Shown in pieces: positions 8,901 to 15,025 of a stretch of 18,462 bases of DNA. The DNA comes from Methylomarinum sp964442675 (GTDB taxonomy: Bacteria; Pseudomonadota; Gammaproteobacteria; Methylococcales; Methylomonadaceae). The translations under genes were made by a program, and so were the position numbers. Under the pieces are notes generated by a model. The model did not search any database and was not told the origin of the DNA. It saw nothing but the letters and a program-made list of their open reading frames with translations. The stretch's first letter is position 1, and each line of letters opens with the position of its first letter. Location of the stretch: NCBI GenBank assembly GCA_964442675.1, contig CAYUAE010000026.1, forward strand, positions 1 to 18,462, read 5' to 3'.

Positions 8901-9406
8901 AACGGGCGATTGATGCCCTCAAATCGGGTGATCAGCCGGAACTGAATACGTCATTGGAAACAGGGCCGGAAGTGGATGTCCAGGCGGCAGCCCTGATACC
9001 GGAAGACTATCTGCCGGATATTCATGCGCGGTTGGTTTTGTACAAACGCATCGCCAATGCTGAAAATGACGACGAACTCAGAGCCTTGCAGGTGGAAATG
9101 ATCGACCGTTTCGGCTTGCTGCCCGAGCCGGTTAAGGTCTTGTTCAGCATTACCGAATTAAAACAGCAGGCCGAACACATGGGCATTAAAAAACTGGAAG
9201 CGCATGTGGCCGGAGGGCGTATTATTTTTACCCAACAGCCTAAGATTAACACCGACAAGCTGATTGAACTGATTCAGACGCAAAATCAGATTTATACCTT
9301 TGATGGGGCAGACAAGCTTAAGTTTAGCAAGCCCTTGGAAACGGTGGAAGAACGGCTGGCATTTTTACAAGAACTATTAACCACGTTGGCGCTGGAGGCG
9401 GCCTGA
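5957..9406 (+). CDS. mfd: Transcription-repair coupling factor Mfd
   Basis: This is a full-length 1149-residue Mfd, the cytoplasmic ATP-dependent translocase that removes RNA polymerase stalled at DNA damage and recruits UvrA. The order is a UvrB-like N-terminal region (about 1-330), an RNA-polymerase-interacting domain with VVHQEYGVGRY starting at 485, a RecG-like helicase core, and a C-terminal TRCF domain (about 1000-1110). Walker A is GDVGFGKT at 630-637 and the Walker B box is DEEH at 731-734. Later helicase motifs include TATPIPRTLNMAMSG, STTIIESGIDIPSANT and HQLRGRVGRS. All helicase motifs look intact. The ATG at 5957 has no clear Shine-Dalgarno, but the N-terminus fits the family. The last base is shared with the start codon of the csiV-like gene. 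Confidence 0.98.
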   Translation: MADSPLMLPVLPDKKTQAIYWYGLEGCGDALALATAIQQNQRLFVIVTQDTQTALRLEHELAFFLGQAFPILHFPDWETLPYDVFSPLPEIVSERLRTLALLPATKQGALVVSVSTLMNRLAPREHVLANSFVLESGAQFDLELNRLKLEAVGYQRVSQVYQHGEFAIRGSVVDIFPMGSKQPYRLDLMDDDIDTIRSFDPETQRSIEKIDRVELFPAFEFPFTDDAIKHFRRAFREAFPESSEKNPIYQDVSKAVAPGGIEYYLPLFVDKTETLFDYLPDDTVLALPDAFQTAAEAFWHEAEERYQQRKYDAHRPLLPPETLFLNPEQLQRRLTQFYRLILTQKTENGINFNCQSLPDLAIDTRMKEPAQRLRQFIEGFDGKILFVAETAGHREGLVDKLKRYKIALKPVADWQDFMHNDAALSIVVAPLDHGLLLPEAGIAIITETQLNGGKVQQRRRRRQSAAKTLENVFNNLNELIIGSPVVHQEYGVGRYMGLQTLTVGDIEAEFLMLKYANDDKLYVPVSSLHLIGRYSGVSAENAPLHRLGTDQWSKAKKKALEKARDVAAELLDIHAQRAAREGHVFTVDDAEYQAFADAFPFEETPDQKSAIDAILADMRSTKPMDRVVCGDVGFGKTEVAMRAAFVAVQAGKQVAVLVPTTLLAQQHFQNFRDRFADWPVKIEVLSRFNTAKQQKNIVEELAQGQVDIVIGTHKLLSKDIQYKQLGLVIIDEEHRFGVRQKEHFKKLRHELDLLTLTATPIPRTLNMAMSGLRDISIIATPPPNRHVIKTFISEWVDAQIQEACQREIKRGGQVFFLHNDVKSMEKMARELERLVPEARIQIAHGQMPERELEQIMLDFYHQRFNLLISTTIIESGIDIPSANTIIINRADKLGLAQLHQLRGRVGRSHHRAYAYLIVPPQTLMSKDARKRLEAVEASGELGAGFMLSSHDMEIRGAGELLGEDQSGQIQEIGFTLYTELLERAIDALKSGDQPELNTSLETGPEVDVQAAALIPEDYLPDIHARLVLYKRIANAENDDELRALQVEMIDRFGLLPEPVKVLFSITELKQQAEHMGIKKLEAHVAGGRIIFTQQPKINTDKLIELIQTQNQIYTFDGADKLKFSKPLETVEERLAFLQELLTTLALEAA

Positions 9407-9927
9407 TGACAAAGTTATGGATAAAATATAGCGTATTGCTGAGTGTATTATGCGTGATAACAGGGCAGAGTTTCGCTGAAGAGCGCCGCTATAAAATCGA
9501 ATTGATTGTGTTTGCACAACAAAGCGCAAGTGATGAGGTGTTCGATCAGTATCAAAGCCAAATCCAATGGCCTCATGCGCTACAGGCTGTAGATGTGTAT
9601 GCTGCCGCCGGAAAAAGCCTGACCGGGATTTGGCGGCGCTTGCAAGCGAGTTCCGCGTATCGGCCTTTAGTGCATGTGGCCTGGTTACAACGGATTGGCG
9701 CCAATCGACTGGGAACGGCGGTCAGAATACACAATGCAGGGCAAGGTATCGATGGTTTTTTCAGGGTGCAGCGGGGGAACTTGTTACATTTGATTGCCGA
9801 TTTTGAATACCAGCCGGATGATGGTGTGATTTATCATCTTAAAGAGAAACGGCGATTCAAACTGAATGAAATTCATTATCTGGATCATCCGCATTTTGGT
9901 GTTATTGTGCGAGTCAGTCCGTATTAA
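9406..9927 (+). CDS. csiV: CsiV-family periplasmic protein
   Basis: This 173-residue protein has a signal peptide (hydrophobic about 8-20, cleavage likely after SFA at 22-24). The mature N-terminus, RRYKIELIVFAQ, is the hallmark of the CsiV family. In Vibrio cholerae, CsiV is a periplasmic peptidoglycan-binding protein that supports growth in the presence of D-amino acids. The region HVAWLQRI and the C-terminal LNEIHYLDHPHFGVIVRVSPY also fit the family. The start codon overlaps the mfd stop in TGATG, with GGAGG at 9394-9398. The gene is therefore translationally coupled to mfd, a pairing I recall from other gammaproteobacteria such as Pseudomonas. The symbol is a family-level assignment, and the biochemical role here is inferred. 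Confidence 0.8.
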   Translation: MTKLWIKYSVLLSVLCVITGQSFAEERRYKIELIVFAQQSASDEVFDQYQSQIQWPHALQAVDVYAAAGKSLTGIWRRLQASSAYRPLVHVAWLQRIGANRLGTAVRIHNAGQGIDGFFRVQRGNLLHLIADFEYQPDDGVIYHLKEKRRFKLNEIHYLDHPHFGVIVRVSPY

Positions 9928-9930
9928 AAG

Positions 9931-9959
9931 TTGGCATAGTTAAGGTGTTAGGGTAAAAT
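9931..9959 (+). promoter_or_regulatory. Strong sigma-70 promoter for the DUF1289 gene
   Basis: TTGGCA at 9931-9936 and TAAAAT at 9954-9959 each match the consensus in five of six bases and are spaced by exactly 17 bases. Transcription would start near 9966, about 40 bases ahead of the ATG at 10006. It lies just after the csiV-like stop codon, so the small gene is probably transcribed independently of mfd. Confidence 0.6.
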
Positions 9960-10005
9960 TCGAGGATTGGCGGGTGCACTTAACTTAGATACTAACAATA
10001 AGAAA

Positions 10006-10251
10006 ATGGCTGACGAATTTACATTTGATATGGTTGAATCACCATGTGTCGGGAATTGTTGTCTGGATACTGAGGATATCTGTTTGGGCTGTTATCGCCA
10101 TCTGGATGAAATCACCAGTTGGTTGAGCGTCGATGCGAAAACGCGTGAGCAGTATCGTCAAAATATGGCGCAACGCAAGGCACACAAGGAAAAATGGCTG
10201 GCTGATTTAGCGCAGAAGTCGGAAGATCAAGCGAGCGACAGTTCCGAGTAA
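10006..10251 (+). CDS. Small DUF1289-family cysteine-rich protein
   Basis: This 81-residue protein has the DUF1289 signature SPCVGNCCLDTEDICLGCYR at 12-31, followed by a helical, charged tail. The conserved cysteines Cys14, Cys18, Cys26 and Cys29 probably bind a metal, most likely zinc. The molecular function of this widespread proteobacterial family is not established. I chose the ATG at 10006. The frame is also open to a TTG at 9967, but that start would lie almost at the predicted transcription start and would leave no room for a ribosome site. The last 45 bases overlap the convergent 3' end of the zinc-ribbon gene. Confidence 0.85.
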   Translation: MADEFTFDMVESPCVGNCCLDTEDICLGCYRHLDEITSWLSVDAKTREQYRQNMAQRKAHKEKWLADLAQKSEDQASDSSE

Positions 10252-10863
10252 ATTGTCATCATCTGTGTGATTGAAGCTCTCAGAGTTTCCAACAGAAGAA
10301 TGGTTTGATTTTAGTCGTGATTGCTGACGTTTTATTTGGGCCTGTTTTTTCTCATGCAATATCTGGCCTCCGGCTTTTTTCCATTCCATGAGATGGCTGA
10401 TTTCTCCATTGTCCAGCCACACGCCATGTGCTTTACACGTGTCTATCACGACGCCACTGCGGTGACCGAAGTTGATCCTGCGCATAAACTGTCGACACAC
10501 CGGGCATTTCAGATAGCGAACTTTTTGCCAATGCTGTGAGCGTTCCCGGTTGATGGCGGTTAGTAATTTTCGATTGATTATATTTACACCCGAAACACTG
10601 TTTTCGAGCACAGCCTCTATTTCGCCCGGATCAAAGAACAGACCATAGCATTTTTGACAGCGCTCGATTTGCAGGCTGCCATCGCTATAAAGATTAATCG
10701 TCTGTAATGGAATCGTGCAATGTGGACACACACGATTCGAAATGTCTTCTTGCACGCTAAAATCTATTTTGCCGTGCAAATCAATATCATTGCGTACCCC
10801 GCAATATCGGCAAATATTGCTGTGGGCATTGAGTGGTGCAGAGCAGGCGTGGCAACGGCGCAT
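10207..10863 (-). CDS. Triple zinc-ribbon protein with two zf-TFIIB-like domains
   Basis: This 218-residue soluble protein has three visible zinc sites. The N-terminal ribbon uses Cys4, Cys7, Cys18 and Cys21. A first zf-TFIIB-like unit uses Cys46, Cys49, Cys69 and Cys72 and is followed by GLFFDPGEIE. A second uses Cys120, Cys123, Cys143 and His146 and is followed by GVWLDNGEIS. The C-terminal part (about 165-218) is basic, polar and probably disordered, with no membrane segment. The start codon follows the stop of the SPFH gene directly (TAA-ATG), so the two are coupled and probably work together. In Bacillus the SPFH protein YdjI is likewise encoded with a zinc-ribbon protein. The function here is unknown; an adaptor role is inferred. 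Confidence 0.82.
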   Translation of the reverse strand: MRRCHACSAPLNAHSNICRYCGVRNDIDLHGKIDFSVQEDISNRVCPHCTIPLQTINLYSDGSLQIERCQKCYGLFFDPGEIEAVLENSVSGVNIINRKLLTAINRERSQHWQKVRYLKCPVCRQFMRRINFGHRSGVVIDTCKAHGVWLDNGEISHLMEWKKAGGQILHEKKQAQIKRQQSRLKSNHSSVGNSESFNHTDDDNLLGTVARLIFRLLR

Positions 10864-11877
10864 TTATAAACTATCCAGAATAGCCTGTTTTTTGGCGCGA
10901 TATTCATCTTCAGAGATTAAATCGGCTTCAAACAGTTTTTTCAGTTGTGTCAATTTAACCATCGGATCATTCTCAGGTGGCGTCGATGTGTGTTGTGTCT
11001 GATCATTCAGCGATTGCGCCATGCTTTGTCCCAAACCGATACCTGCACCCATGCCCATACCAAGCCCTGCACCACCCCCTTCATTGCGGGCTGCTTCACG
11101 CATCGCCTCGAGTTGTTGCAGACGGGTGTAGTCTAAACCGGCCGCTTCAGCGGCATGTGACTCAGCGATTAAATCAGCAATCCGGTTGATACGTTGTTGG
11201 GTCGGGGTATCAAATTCTGTGCCTTCGATACGAAAGTCGGTAATGTCAAAACCGAGTTTACGAAAGGCAATAGACAGTTTGATGGAAATGCCATGGGCGA
11301 TTTCCTCCCGCTTGCTGTCGATTTCGGCATAGCTGTAGCGGCTTTCTGCAAGATAATCGGAAATCGTATGAATGATTCGGGCCGACAGGGTGCGACGAAA
11401 ATCTTCGGCCAGAAATTCCGATTGGCCACCGACAATATGGGTGAAAAAGTCTCTGGCGTCATACACCCGGTAGCTGTAGTTGCCATAGGCTTTTAAACCG
11501 ACCGGAAATTGATATTTAGGGTCTTCATATTTGACCGGCGAGGTGGTGCCCCATTTTTGATCCAGAAACGTGGTCGTTCGATAAAAATAAATACCGACTT
11601 TATGTTCACTCTCAAAAAACTGCATGAATTTCTTGATGGTGGTCCAGAATGGGATATTCGCCGTCTCCAGATCAAGCAGGCATTCTTCTTCAATAACCGC
11701 CCTGACCTGGCCTTCATACACAAAAATACAGCCCTGTCCGGGTCCAACGATAAGCTTTGAGGCGTTTTTTATTTCATCGCCATTTTCGGTCCATTGGCTG
11801 AAAATCAGGTTGGGATCTGGATTATCCCAGGTAATAACGGATCGTAATTGACGTTTGATACTGTTTATAATAGCCAT
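10864..11877 (-). CDS. SPFH/band-7 family protein, YdjI-like, with C-terminal SHOCT domain
   Basis: This 337-residue protein belongs to the SPFH group often named virion core protein-like or YdjI. Its start, MAIINSIKRQLRSVITWDNP, is typical and is followed by the core with KLIVGPGQGCIFVYEGQV. A helical region around HAAEAAGLDY leads to a Gly/Met-rich linker (GGGAGLGMGMGAGIGLG). It ends in a SHOCT motif (LTQLKKLFEADLISEDEYRA), a short helical module linked to oligomerisation. Such proteins form membrane-associated scaffolds and, in Bacillus, take part in envelope stress. I chose the ATG at 11877 because GGAG lies five bases upstream. The frame stays open to 12039, but that extension is not protein-like. 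No transmembrane helix is visible. The gene is coupled to the zinc-ribbon gene downstream. Confidence 0.88.
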   Translation of the reverse strand: MAIINSIKRQLRSVITWDNPDPNLIFSQWTENGDEIKNASKLIVGPGQGCIFVYEGQVRAVIEEECLLDLETANIPFWTTIKKFMQFFESEHKVGIYFYRTTTFLDQKWGTTSPVKYEDPKYQFPVGLKAYGNYSYRVYDARDFFTHIVGGQSEFLAEDFRRTLSARIIHTISDYLAESRYSYAEIDSKREEIAHGISIKLSIAFRKLGFDITDFRIEGTEFDTPTQQRINRIADLIAESHAAEAAGLDYTRLQQLEAMREAARNEGGGAGLGMGMGAGIGLGQSMAQSLNDQTQHTSTPPENDPMVKLTQLKKLFEADLISEDEYRAKKQAILDSL

Positions 11878-12023
11878 ATGGACTCCGTAAAGGGGATTTT
11901 TTAAGATAGCTCTGTGCACCAAAAGCATGACTATAATGTAAGAATTTTTATTGATATTTAATCTGCAGGATGGGTAGTCAATAGCTTTTGGGTATAGCGT
12001 AAATATAGTTGAAAAGGTTTGAT
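11878..12023. promoter_or_regulatory. Divergent intergenic region between the SPFH unit and the carbonic anhydrase-like gene
   Basis: These 146 bases must carry promoters for both directions. On the minus strand TTGACT at about 11984-11989 followed by an A/T-rich TAAATA is a possible SPFH promoter with a short 15-base spacer. On the plus strand TATAAT occurs at 11932-11937 but lacks a good -35. I cannot decide the exact start sites. No clear dyad stands out. Confidence 0.3.
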
Positions 12024-12560
12024 GTGGCGATAAGAACATTTAAAAATTGTGAACCGAAAACAGGACAGCGGGTGTTTATTGACGACAGCGCTGTTGTGAT
12101 TGGCGATGTTCATCTGGCCGATGATGTTTCGGTCTGGCCGATGGCGGTATTGCGTGGCGATGTCGAAAAAATTACCGTGGGCGAGAAGACCAATATACAG
12201 GATGGCGCAGTCTTGCATGTCTCCCATGCCAGTGAATTTACCGGGGGTAAAAGCTATCCATTGACCATTGGAAACAGCGTGACCATTGGTCATAAGGCAG
12301 TGGTGCATGCCTGCACCGTGGGGGATTTTTGTTTGATCGGCATTGGCGCTAATATCCTGGATGGCGCGGTATTGGAAGATTATGTCATGCTCGGCGCAGG
12401 CGCGCTGGTGCCGCCGGGTAAGCGTCTGGAGAGCGGTTATCTTTATGTCGGTGCACCGGCTCGGCAGGCGAGAGCCTTAACCGATGAAGAAAAGCGTTTT
12501 CTGGATTATTCAGCCGCACATTATGTCAGTTTGAAAGATGAATATCTGGTGATGGATTGA
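12024..12560 (+). CDS. Gamma-class carbonic anhydrase-like (YrdA/CaiE family) left-handed beta-helix protein
   Basis: This 178-residue hexapeptide-repeat protein shows the family landmarks VVIGDVHLADDVSVWPMAVL, RGDVEKITVGEKTNIQDGAV, LHVSH and IGHKAVVHACTVGD. The histidines of the last two match the three zinc ligands of gamma carbonic anhydrases at the trimer interface. Family members bind metal, but many YrdA-type proteins have weak or no measured carbonic anhydrase activity, so the reaction is uncertain. I prefer the GTG at 12024, which gives MAIRTFKNCEPKTGQRVFID like its relatives and has AAAAGG six bases upstream. A TTG at 12009 is the other option. It diverges from the SPFH gene and is separated from the GH57 cluster by 254 bases. 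Confidence 0.85.
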   Translation: MAIRTFKNCEPKTGQRVFIDDSAVVIGDVHLADDVSVWPMAVLRGDVEKITVGEKTNIQDGAVLHVSHASEFTGGKSYPLTIGNSVTIGHKAVVHACTVGDFCLIGIGANILDGAVLEDYVMLGAGALVPPGKRLESGYLYVGAPARQARALTDEEKRFLDYSAAHYVSLKDEYLVMD

Positions 12561-12587
12561 ATATGTTGTCTTGCAGGATGGGGCTGA

Positions 12588-12698
12588 CGGCATGGATATA
12601 GAGCAAGCCATAGTGCAGTTGCCGAAAGCGAGAGTGAAATCTGATAAAACGCATAGCAACTCTTAACTCGGATAGGGCCGGGTTAAATATCCATGCCG
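12588..12698. repeat. Perfect 12-bp inverted repeat enclosing 87 bases
   Basis: CGGCATGGATAT at 12588-12599 and ATATCCATGCCG at 12687-12698 are exact reverse complements. The match stops sharply on both sides. Such a pair could close a structured RNA leader, or mark a small non-coding element like a MITE. No target duplication is visible at its edges, and it differs in sequence from the element at 101-201. Confidence 0.5.
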
Positions 12699-12719
12699 AA
12701 GACTGGAATGCTGCTTCGG
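12696..12719 (+). terminator. Hairpin CCGAAG/CTTCGG after the carbonic anhydrase-like gene
   Basis: CCGAAG at 12696-12701 pairs with CTTCGG at 12714-12719 around a 12-base loop. It lies about 135 bases beyond the carbonic anhydrase-like stop. No U-run follows, so intrinsic termination is doubtful. It shares its first bases with the right arm of the 12-bp inverted repeat, so the two structures would compete. Confidence 0.2.
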
Positions 12720-12814
12720 GATGAATTCACACAGCTATATTATCGCGGCGCAGCTTGCGTAAATGCTAAACAGCCGTTAAAGTTTCTACTCTTTTGAATA
12801 GGGCGCAGGTCAGA

Positions 12815-13405
12815 GTGCGTACGACACAACAGGAGTTGAGGCTGTTTCAGTCCAGATTTGATAAGCGGCTTGTATTGACGGCTGAGGCTATTGTTGAAAT
12901 CAGTCAGGCTGTGTCGCGTGATTTTGCGCCGCGCATGCAGCGTTCCCAGCAGGCGGTTTCAGCACAAATGTTACGCGATGTCAGTGAATCGATCCTGTGC
13001 CAGTATCGTCCTGTTGCCCACTGCGTCAACCATGCAGAACCCGTATGCGTCGTGATGCCGGTCGATGCCGGGCATTTGCATGTGTATTGGCGTTTGCCGG
13101 AAGCTGTTGCGGATAAGACGCCGGTTGTCAAATTGTCCTCGACTGATGCAACGCGGCCTGAGGCGGTTTTTTTTCGTCCCCAGGCGGCTGACTCTCCACC
13201 GCAAAAAATAGATATTGTGTTACCTGCAGCGTTTGAAAACAGTGGCTGCCACGTCTCGATCGGCTGGTTCGAGGAGGACAATCAGTTTCATAGCGTGCTG
13301 GATTCTGTCTGTGTCGAGCCGGCTTTTGCAGAGATTCCAGGCGGACAACTGGATATGCCGGGTGATACGATGACGACCCTCAATCATTCGGGGCAAGGAT
13401 TATAA
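12815..13405 (+). CDS. DUF4912-like protein, companion of the GH57 enzyme
   Basis: This protein of about 196 residues has a helical N-terminal part rich in Gln, Ser and Arg (about 1-70). A beta-rich region containing VCVVMPVDAGHLHVYWRLPE follows, which resembles the core of DUF4912 (an Ig-like domain whose typical strand ends in YWEL). DUF4912 is known from genes beside or fused to GH57 and DUF1957 glucan enzymes, which fits here because the GH57 gene begins two bases after the stop. The start is uncertain. I prefer the GTG at 12815, with CAGG five bases upstream. A TTG at 12794 would add seven residues but has no ribosome site. A role in binding glucan or assisting the branching enzyme is inferred. 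The domain call rests on one motif. Confidence 0.65.
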   Translation: MRTTQQELRLFQSRFDKRLVLTAEAIVEISQAVSRDFAPRMQRSQQAVSAQMLRDVSESILCQYRPVAHCVNHAEPVCVVMPVDAGHLHVYWRLPEAVADKTPVVKLSSTDATRPEAVFFRPQAADSPPQKIDIVLPAAFENSGCHVSIGWFEEDNQFHSVLDSVCVEPAFAEIPGGQLDMPGDTMTTLNHSGQGL

Positions 13406-13407
13406 CG

Positions 13408-14991
13408 ATGGCGTTGGCGGGTTTGAATATTGTTTTACATGCGCATTTGCCTTATGTGCATCATCCGGAATATGAGGATTTTCTGGAAGAAGCGTGGTTG
13501 TTCGAGGCGATAACCGACTGTTATTTGCCGCTTCTGGCGATGTTAGATCGTTTGCAGGCTGATGGGGTCGCGTATCGTTTGACGCTTTCTTTATCACCGA
13601 CGCTGATGACCTTGTTGCAGAGCGATTTATTGAAGCAGCGTTATCGGCGTTATTTATTGACCCGGCAGCAGTTGATCGAAGCCGAAATCAGGCGTACTTT
13701 GGGGCAGCCGGAGGTCCAGCGTATCGCGCTGCATTATCGACAGCAATTACAGCAACTCAGTCAGCTGTATCATGCCTGTGCAGGCGATATCCTGGCGCAA
13801 TTCAAGCGTCATCAGCAAAGCGGTGGCCTTTGTCTTATCACGACGGCGGCAACGCATGGTTTTTTGCCGTTGTTGCGACAGAATGCGTTGGCGGTTCGCA
13901 ATCAGGTTCGGATTGGGCTTGACACGTTTCAACAGGTATTTGGTTTTAAGCCTGATGGTTTCTGGTTGCCGGAATGCGGTTTTTATGCCGGGCTTGAACA
14001 GGTATTGGCAGAGTGCGGCGTCCAGTATTTTTTTGTCGATAGTCATGCGCTGGAAGGTGCGGATGAAAAACCACTGAATGGTGTTTATGCGCCGGTGGAT
14101 TGCGGCAACGGCGTGGTGGCGTTTGCACGCGATCCACTGTGTTCGAAGCATGTGTGGAGTGCAGATGAAGGTTATCCGGGGGATGCCGATTATCGGGAAT
14201 TTCATCGCGATATGGGCTATGAATTAGCGCCGGATTATTTAGCGGAATTTATCCCAAAAGACAGAATTCCAGGCCATATAGGGCTTAAGTATCATCGTAT
14301 TACCGGCAATACCGAGACCAAACAGTGGTATGATCCAGAGCAGGCGATGAAAAAAGCACAGCAGCACGCCGAAGATTTTTTGCATCAGCGGCAACAGCAC
14401 ATTACCCGCTTGAGTCGGCAGCTGGGACGAGCGCCGATGATGGTGGCGCCGTTTGATGCTGAGTTGTTCGGGCATTGGTGGTATGAAGGCCCGTTATGGC
14501 TGGAGCAGGTTTTGCGTTTGGCGGCATCTGGAAAATATGCGCTACAGCCAGAGTCCTGCGAAGATTATCTGGCGACGCACGATACCTTGCAAACACTGCG
14601 GCCGGCCGATTCAAGCTGGGGGCATCAAGGCGCCTATCGATATTGGATAAACGATAGCAATGACTGGATTTATCCATGTTTGCATCAAGCCGCCGAGATG
14701 CTGGAAAAATTGATCAAGGATTTGAAAACGGTGCAGTTGACCGATTTGCAAGAGCGGGCTGTCAATCAGGCCTTGCGCTCTTTATTATTGGCGCAGGCTT
14801 CGGATTGGTCTTTTATGTTAACGGCCGGTACCACGCGCGAATACGCTAACAAACAATTGGAAGATCATCTGGCGCGATTTAATTATTTATTGGATGGCTT
14901 GCAGAAGAATCGTCTGGATGCGCGTTATGTCGCAGCATTGGAAATTATGGATGATATTTTTCCAACGCTGGATTTTCGTCAGTACGAATAA
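13408..14991 (+). CDS. GH57 1,4-alpha-glucan (glycogen) branching enzyme
   Basis: This 527-residue glycoside hydrolase family 57 enzyme most resembles archaeal and Thermus branching enzymes, which cut an alpha-1,4 chain and rejoin it as an alpha-1,6 branch on glycogen. The start LNIVLHAHLPYVHHPEYEDF has the conserved histidines. The catalytic nucleophile is Glu189 in WLPECGF and the acid/base is Asp350 in PFDAELFGHWWYEG. These positions agree closely with known GH57 branching enzymes (about 183 and 354). The C-terminal helical domain contains the usual SDWSFMLTAGTTREYA stretch. AAGGA at 13395-13399 serves the ATG at 13408, two bases after the DUF4912-like stop. An amylopullulanase or 4-alpha-glucanotransferase activity is less likely, given the WLPEC and short C-terminal type. 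Confidence 0.92.
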   Translation: MALAGLNIVLHAHLPYVHHPEYEDFLEEAWLFEAITDCYLPLLAMLDRLQADGVAYRLTLSLSPTLMTLLQSDLLKQRYRRYLLTRQQLIEAEIRRTLGQPEVQRIALHYRQQLQQLSQLYHACAGDILAQFKRHQQSGGLCLITTAATHGFLPLLRQNALAVRNQVRIGLDTFQQVFGFKPDGFWLPECGFYAGLEQVLAECGVQYFFVDSHALEGADEKPLNGVYAPVDCGNGVVAFARDPLCSKHVWSADEGYPGDADYREFHRDMGYELAPDYLAEFIPKDRIPGHIGLKYHRITGNTETKQWYDPEQAMKKAQQHAEDFLHQRQQHITRLSRQLGRAPMMVAPFDAELFGHWWYEGPLWLEQVLRLAASGKYALQPESCEDYLATHDTLQTLRPADSSWGHQGAYRYWINDSNDWIYPCLHQAAEMLEKLIKDLKTVQLTDLQERAVNQALRSLLLAQASDWSFMLTAGTTREYANKQLEDHLARFNYLLDGLQKNRLDARYVAALEIMDDIFPTLDFRQYE

Positions 14992-14996
14992 TTTGT

Positions 14997-15020
14997 AGCC
15001 GCGGCTTCAGTCGCAGGAGG
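14997..15020 (+). promoter_or_regulatory. GC-rich dyad and strong ribosome site before the CBM-EEP gene
   Basis: The 34-base gap between the GH57 and CBM-EEP genes contains GCCGCGGC at 14999-15006, then a GCGGCT/AGTCGC dyad, then a consensus AGGAGG at 15015-15020, five bases from the ATG. The GCCGCGGCTTCAGTCGC stretch looks like a piece of a dispersed proteobacterial repeat, but that comes from memory and was not searched. The strong ribosome site suggests high translation. Confidence 0.35.
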
Positions 15021-15025
15021 CGTAT

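Larger units (their letters stand above)
12561..12814. other. Structured 254-bp intergenic region ahead of the GH57 cluster
   Basis: No open frame here looks coding. Two structures stand out: a perfect 12-bp inverted repeat far apart, and a nearer hairpin, each listed separately. A weak promoter candidate is TTGCCG at 12619-12624 with GATAAA at 12643-12648 (18-base spacer). A second -10-like TATATT lies at 12736-12741 without a convincing -35. The region probably carries the promoter and leader of the downstream operon. Confidence 0.4.

Noticed and set aside
9406..9480. Possible lipoprotein signal in the CsiV-like protein (Cys16)
   Set aside because: The residues before Cys16 (SVL) do not fit a lipobox, which needs Gly, Ala or Ser at -1. 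A normal cleavage site SFA-EE follows.
9967..10005. TTG start for the DUF1289 protein
   Set aside because: It falls at the predicted transcription start with no room for a ribosome site, and family members begin close to the cysteine motif.
11878..12039. N-terminal extension of the SPFH protein by 54 codons
   Set aside because: The ATG at 11877 has a GGAG five bases upstream and gives the usual family N-terminus. The extension reads like non-coding A/T-rich DNA and overlaps the region needed for divergent promoters.
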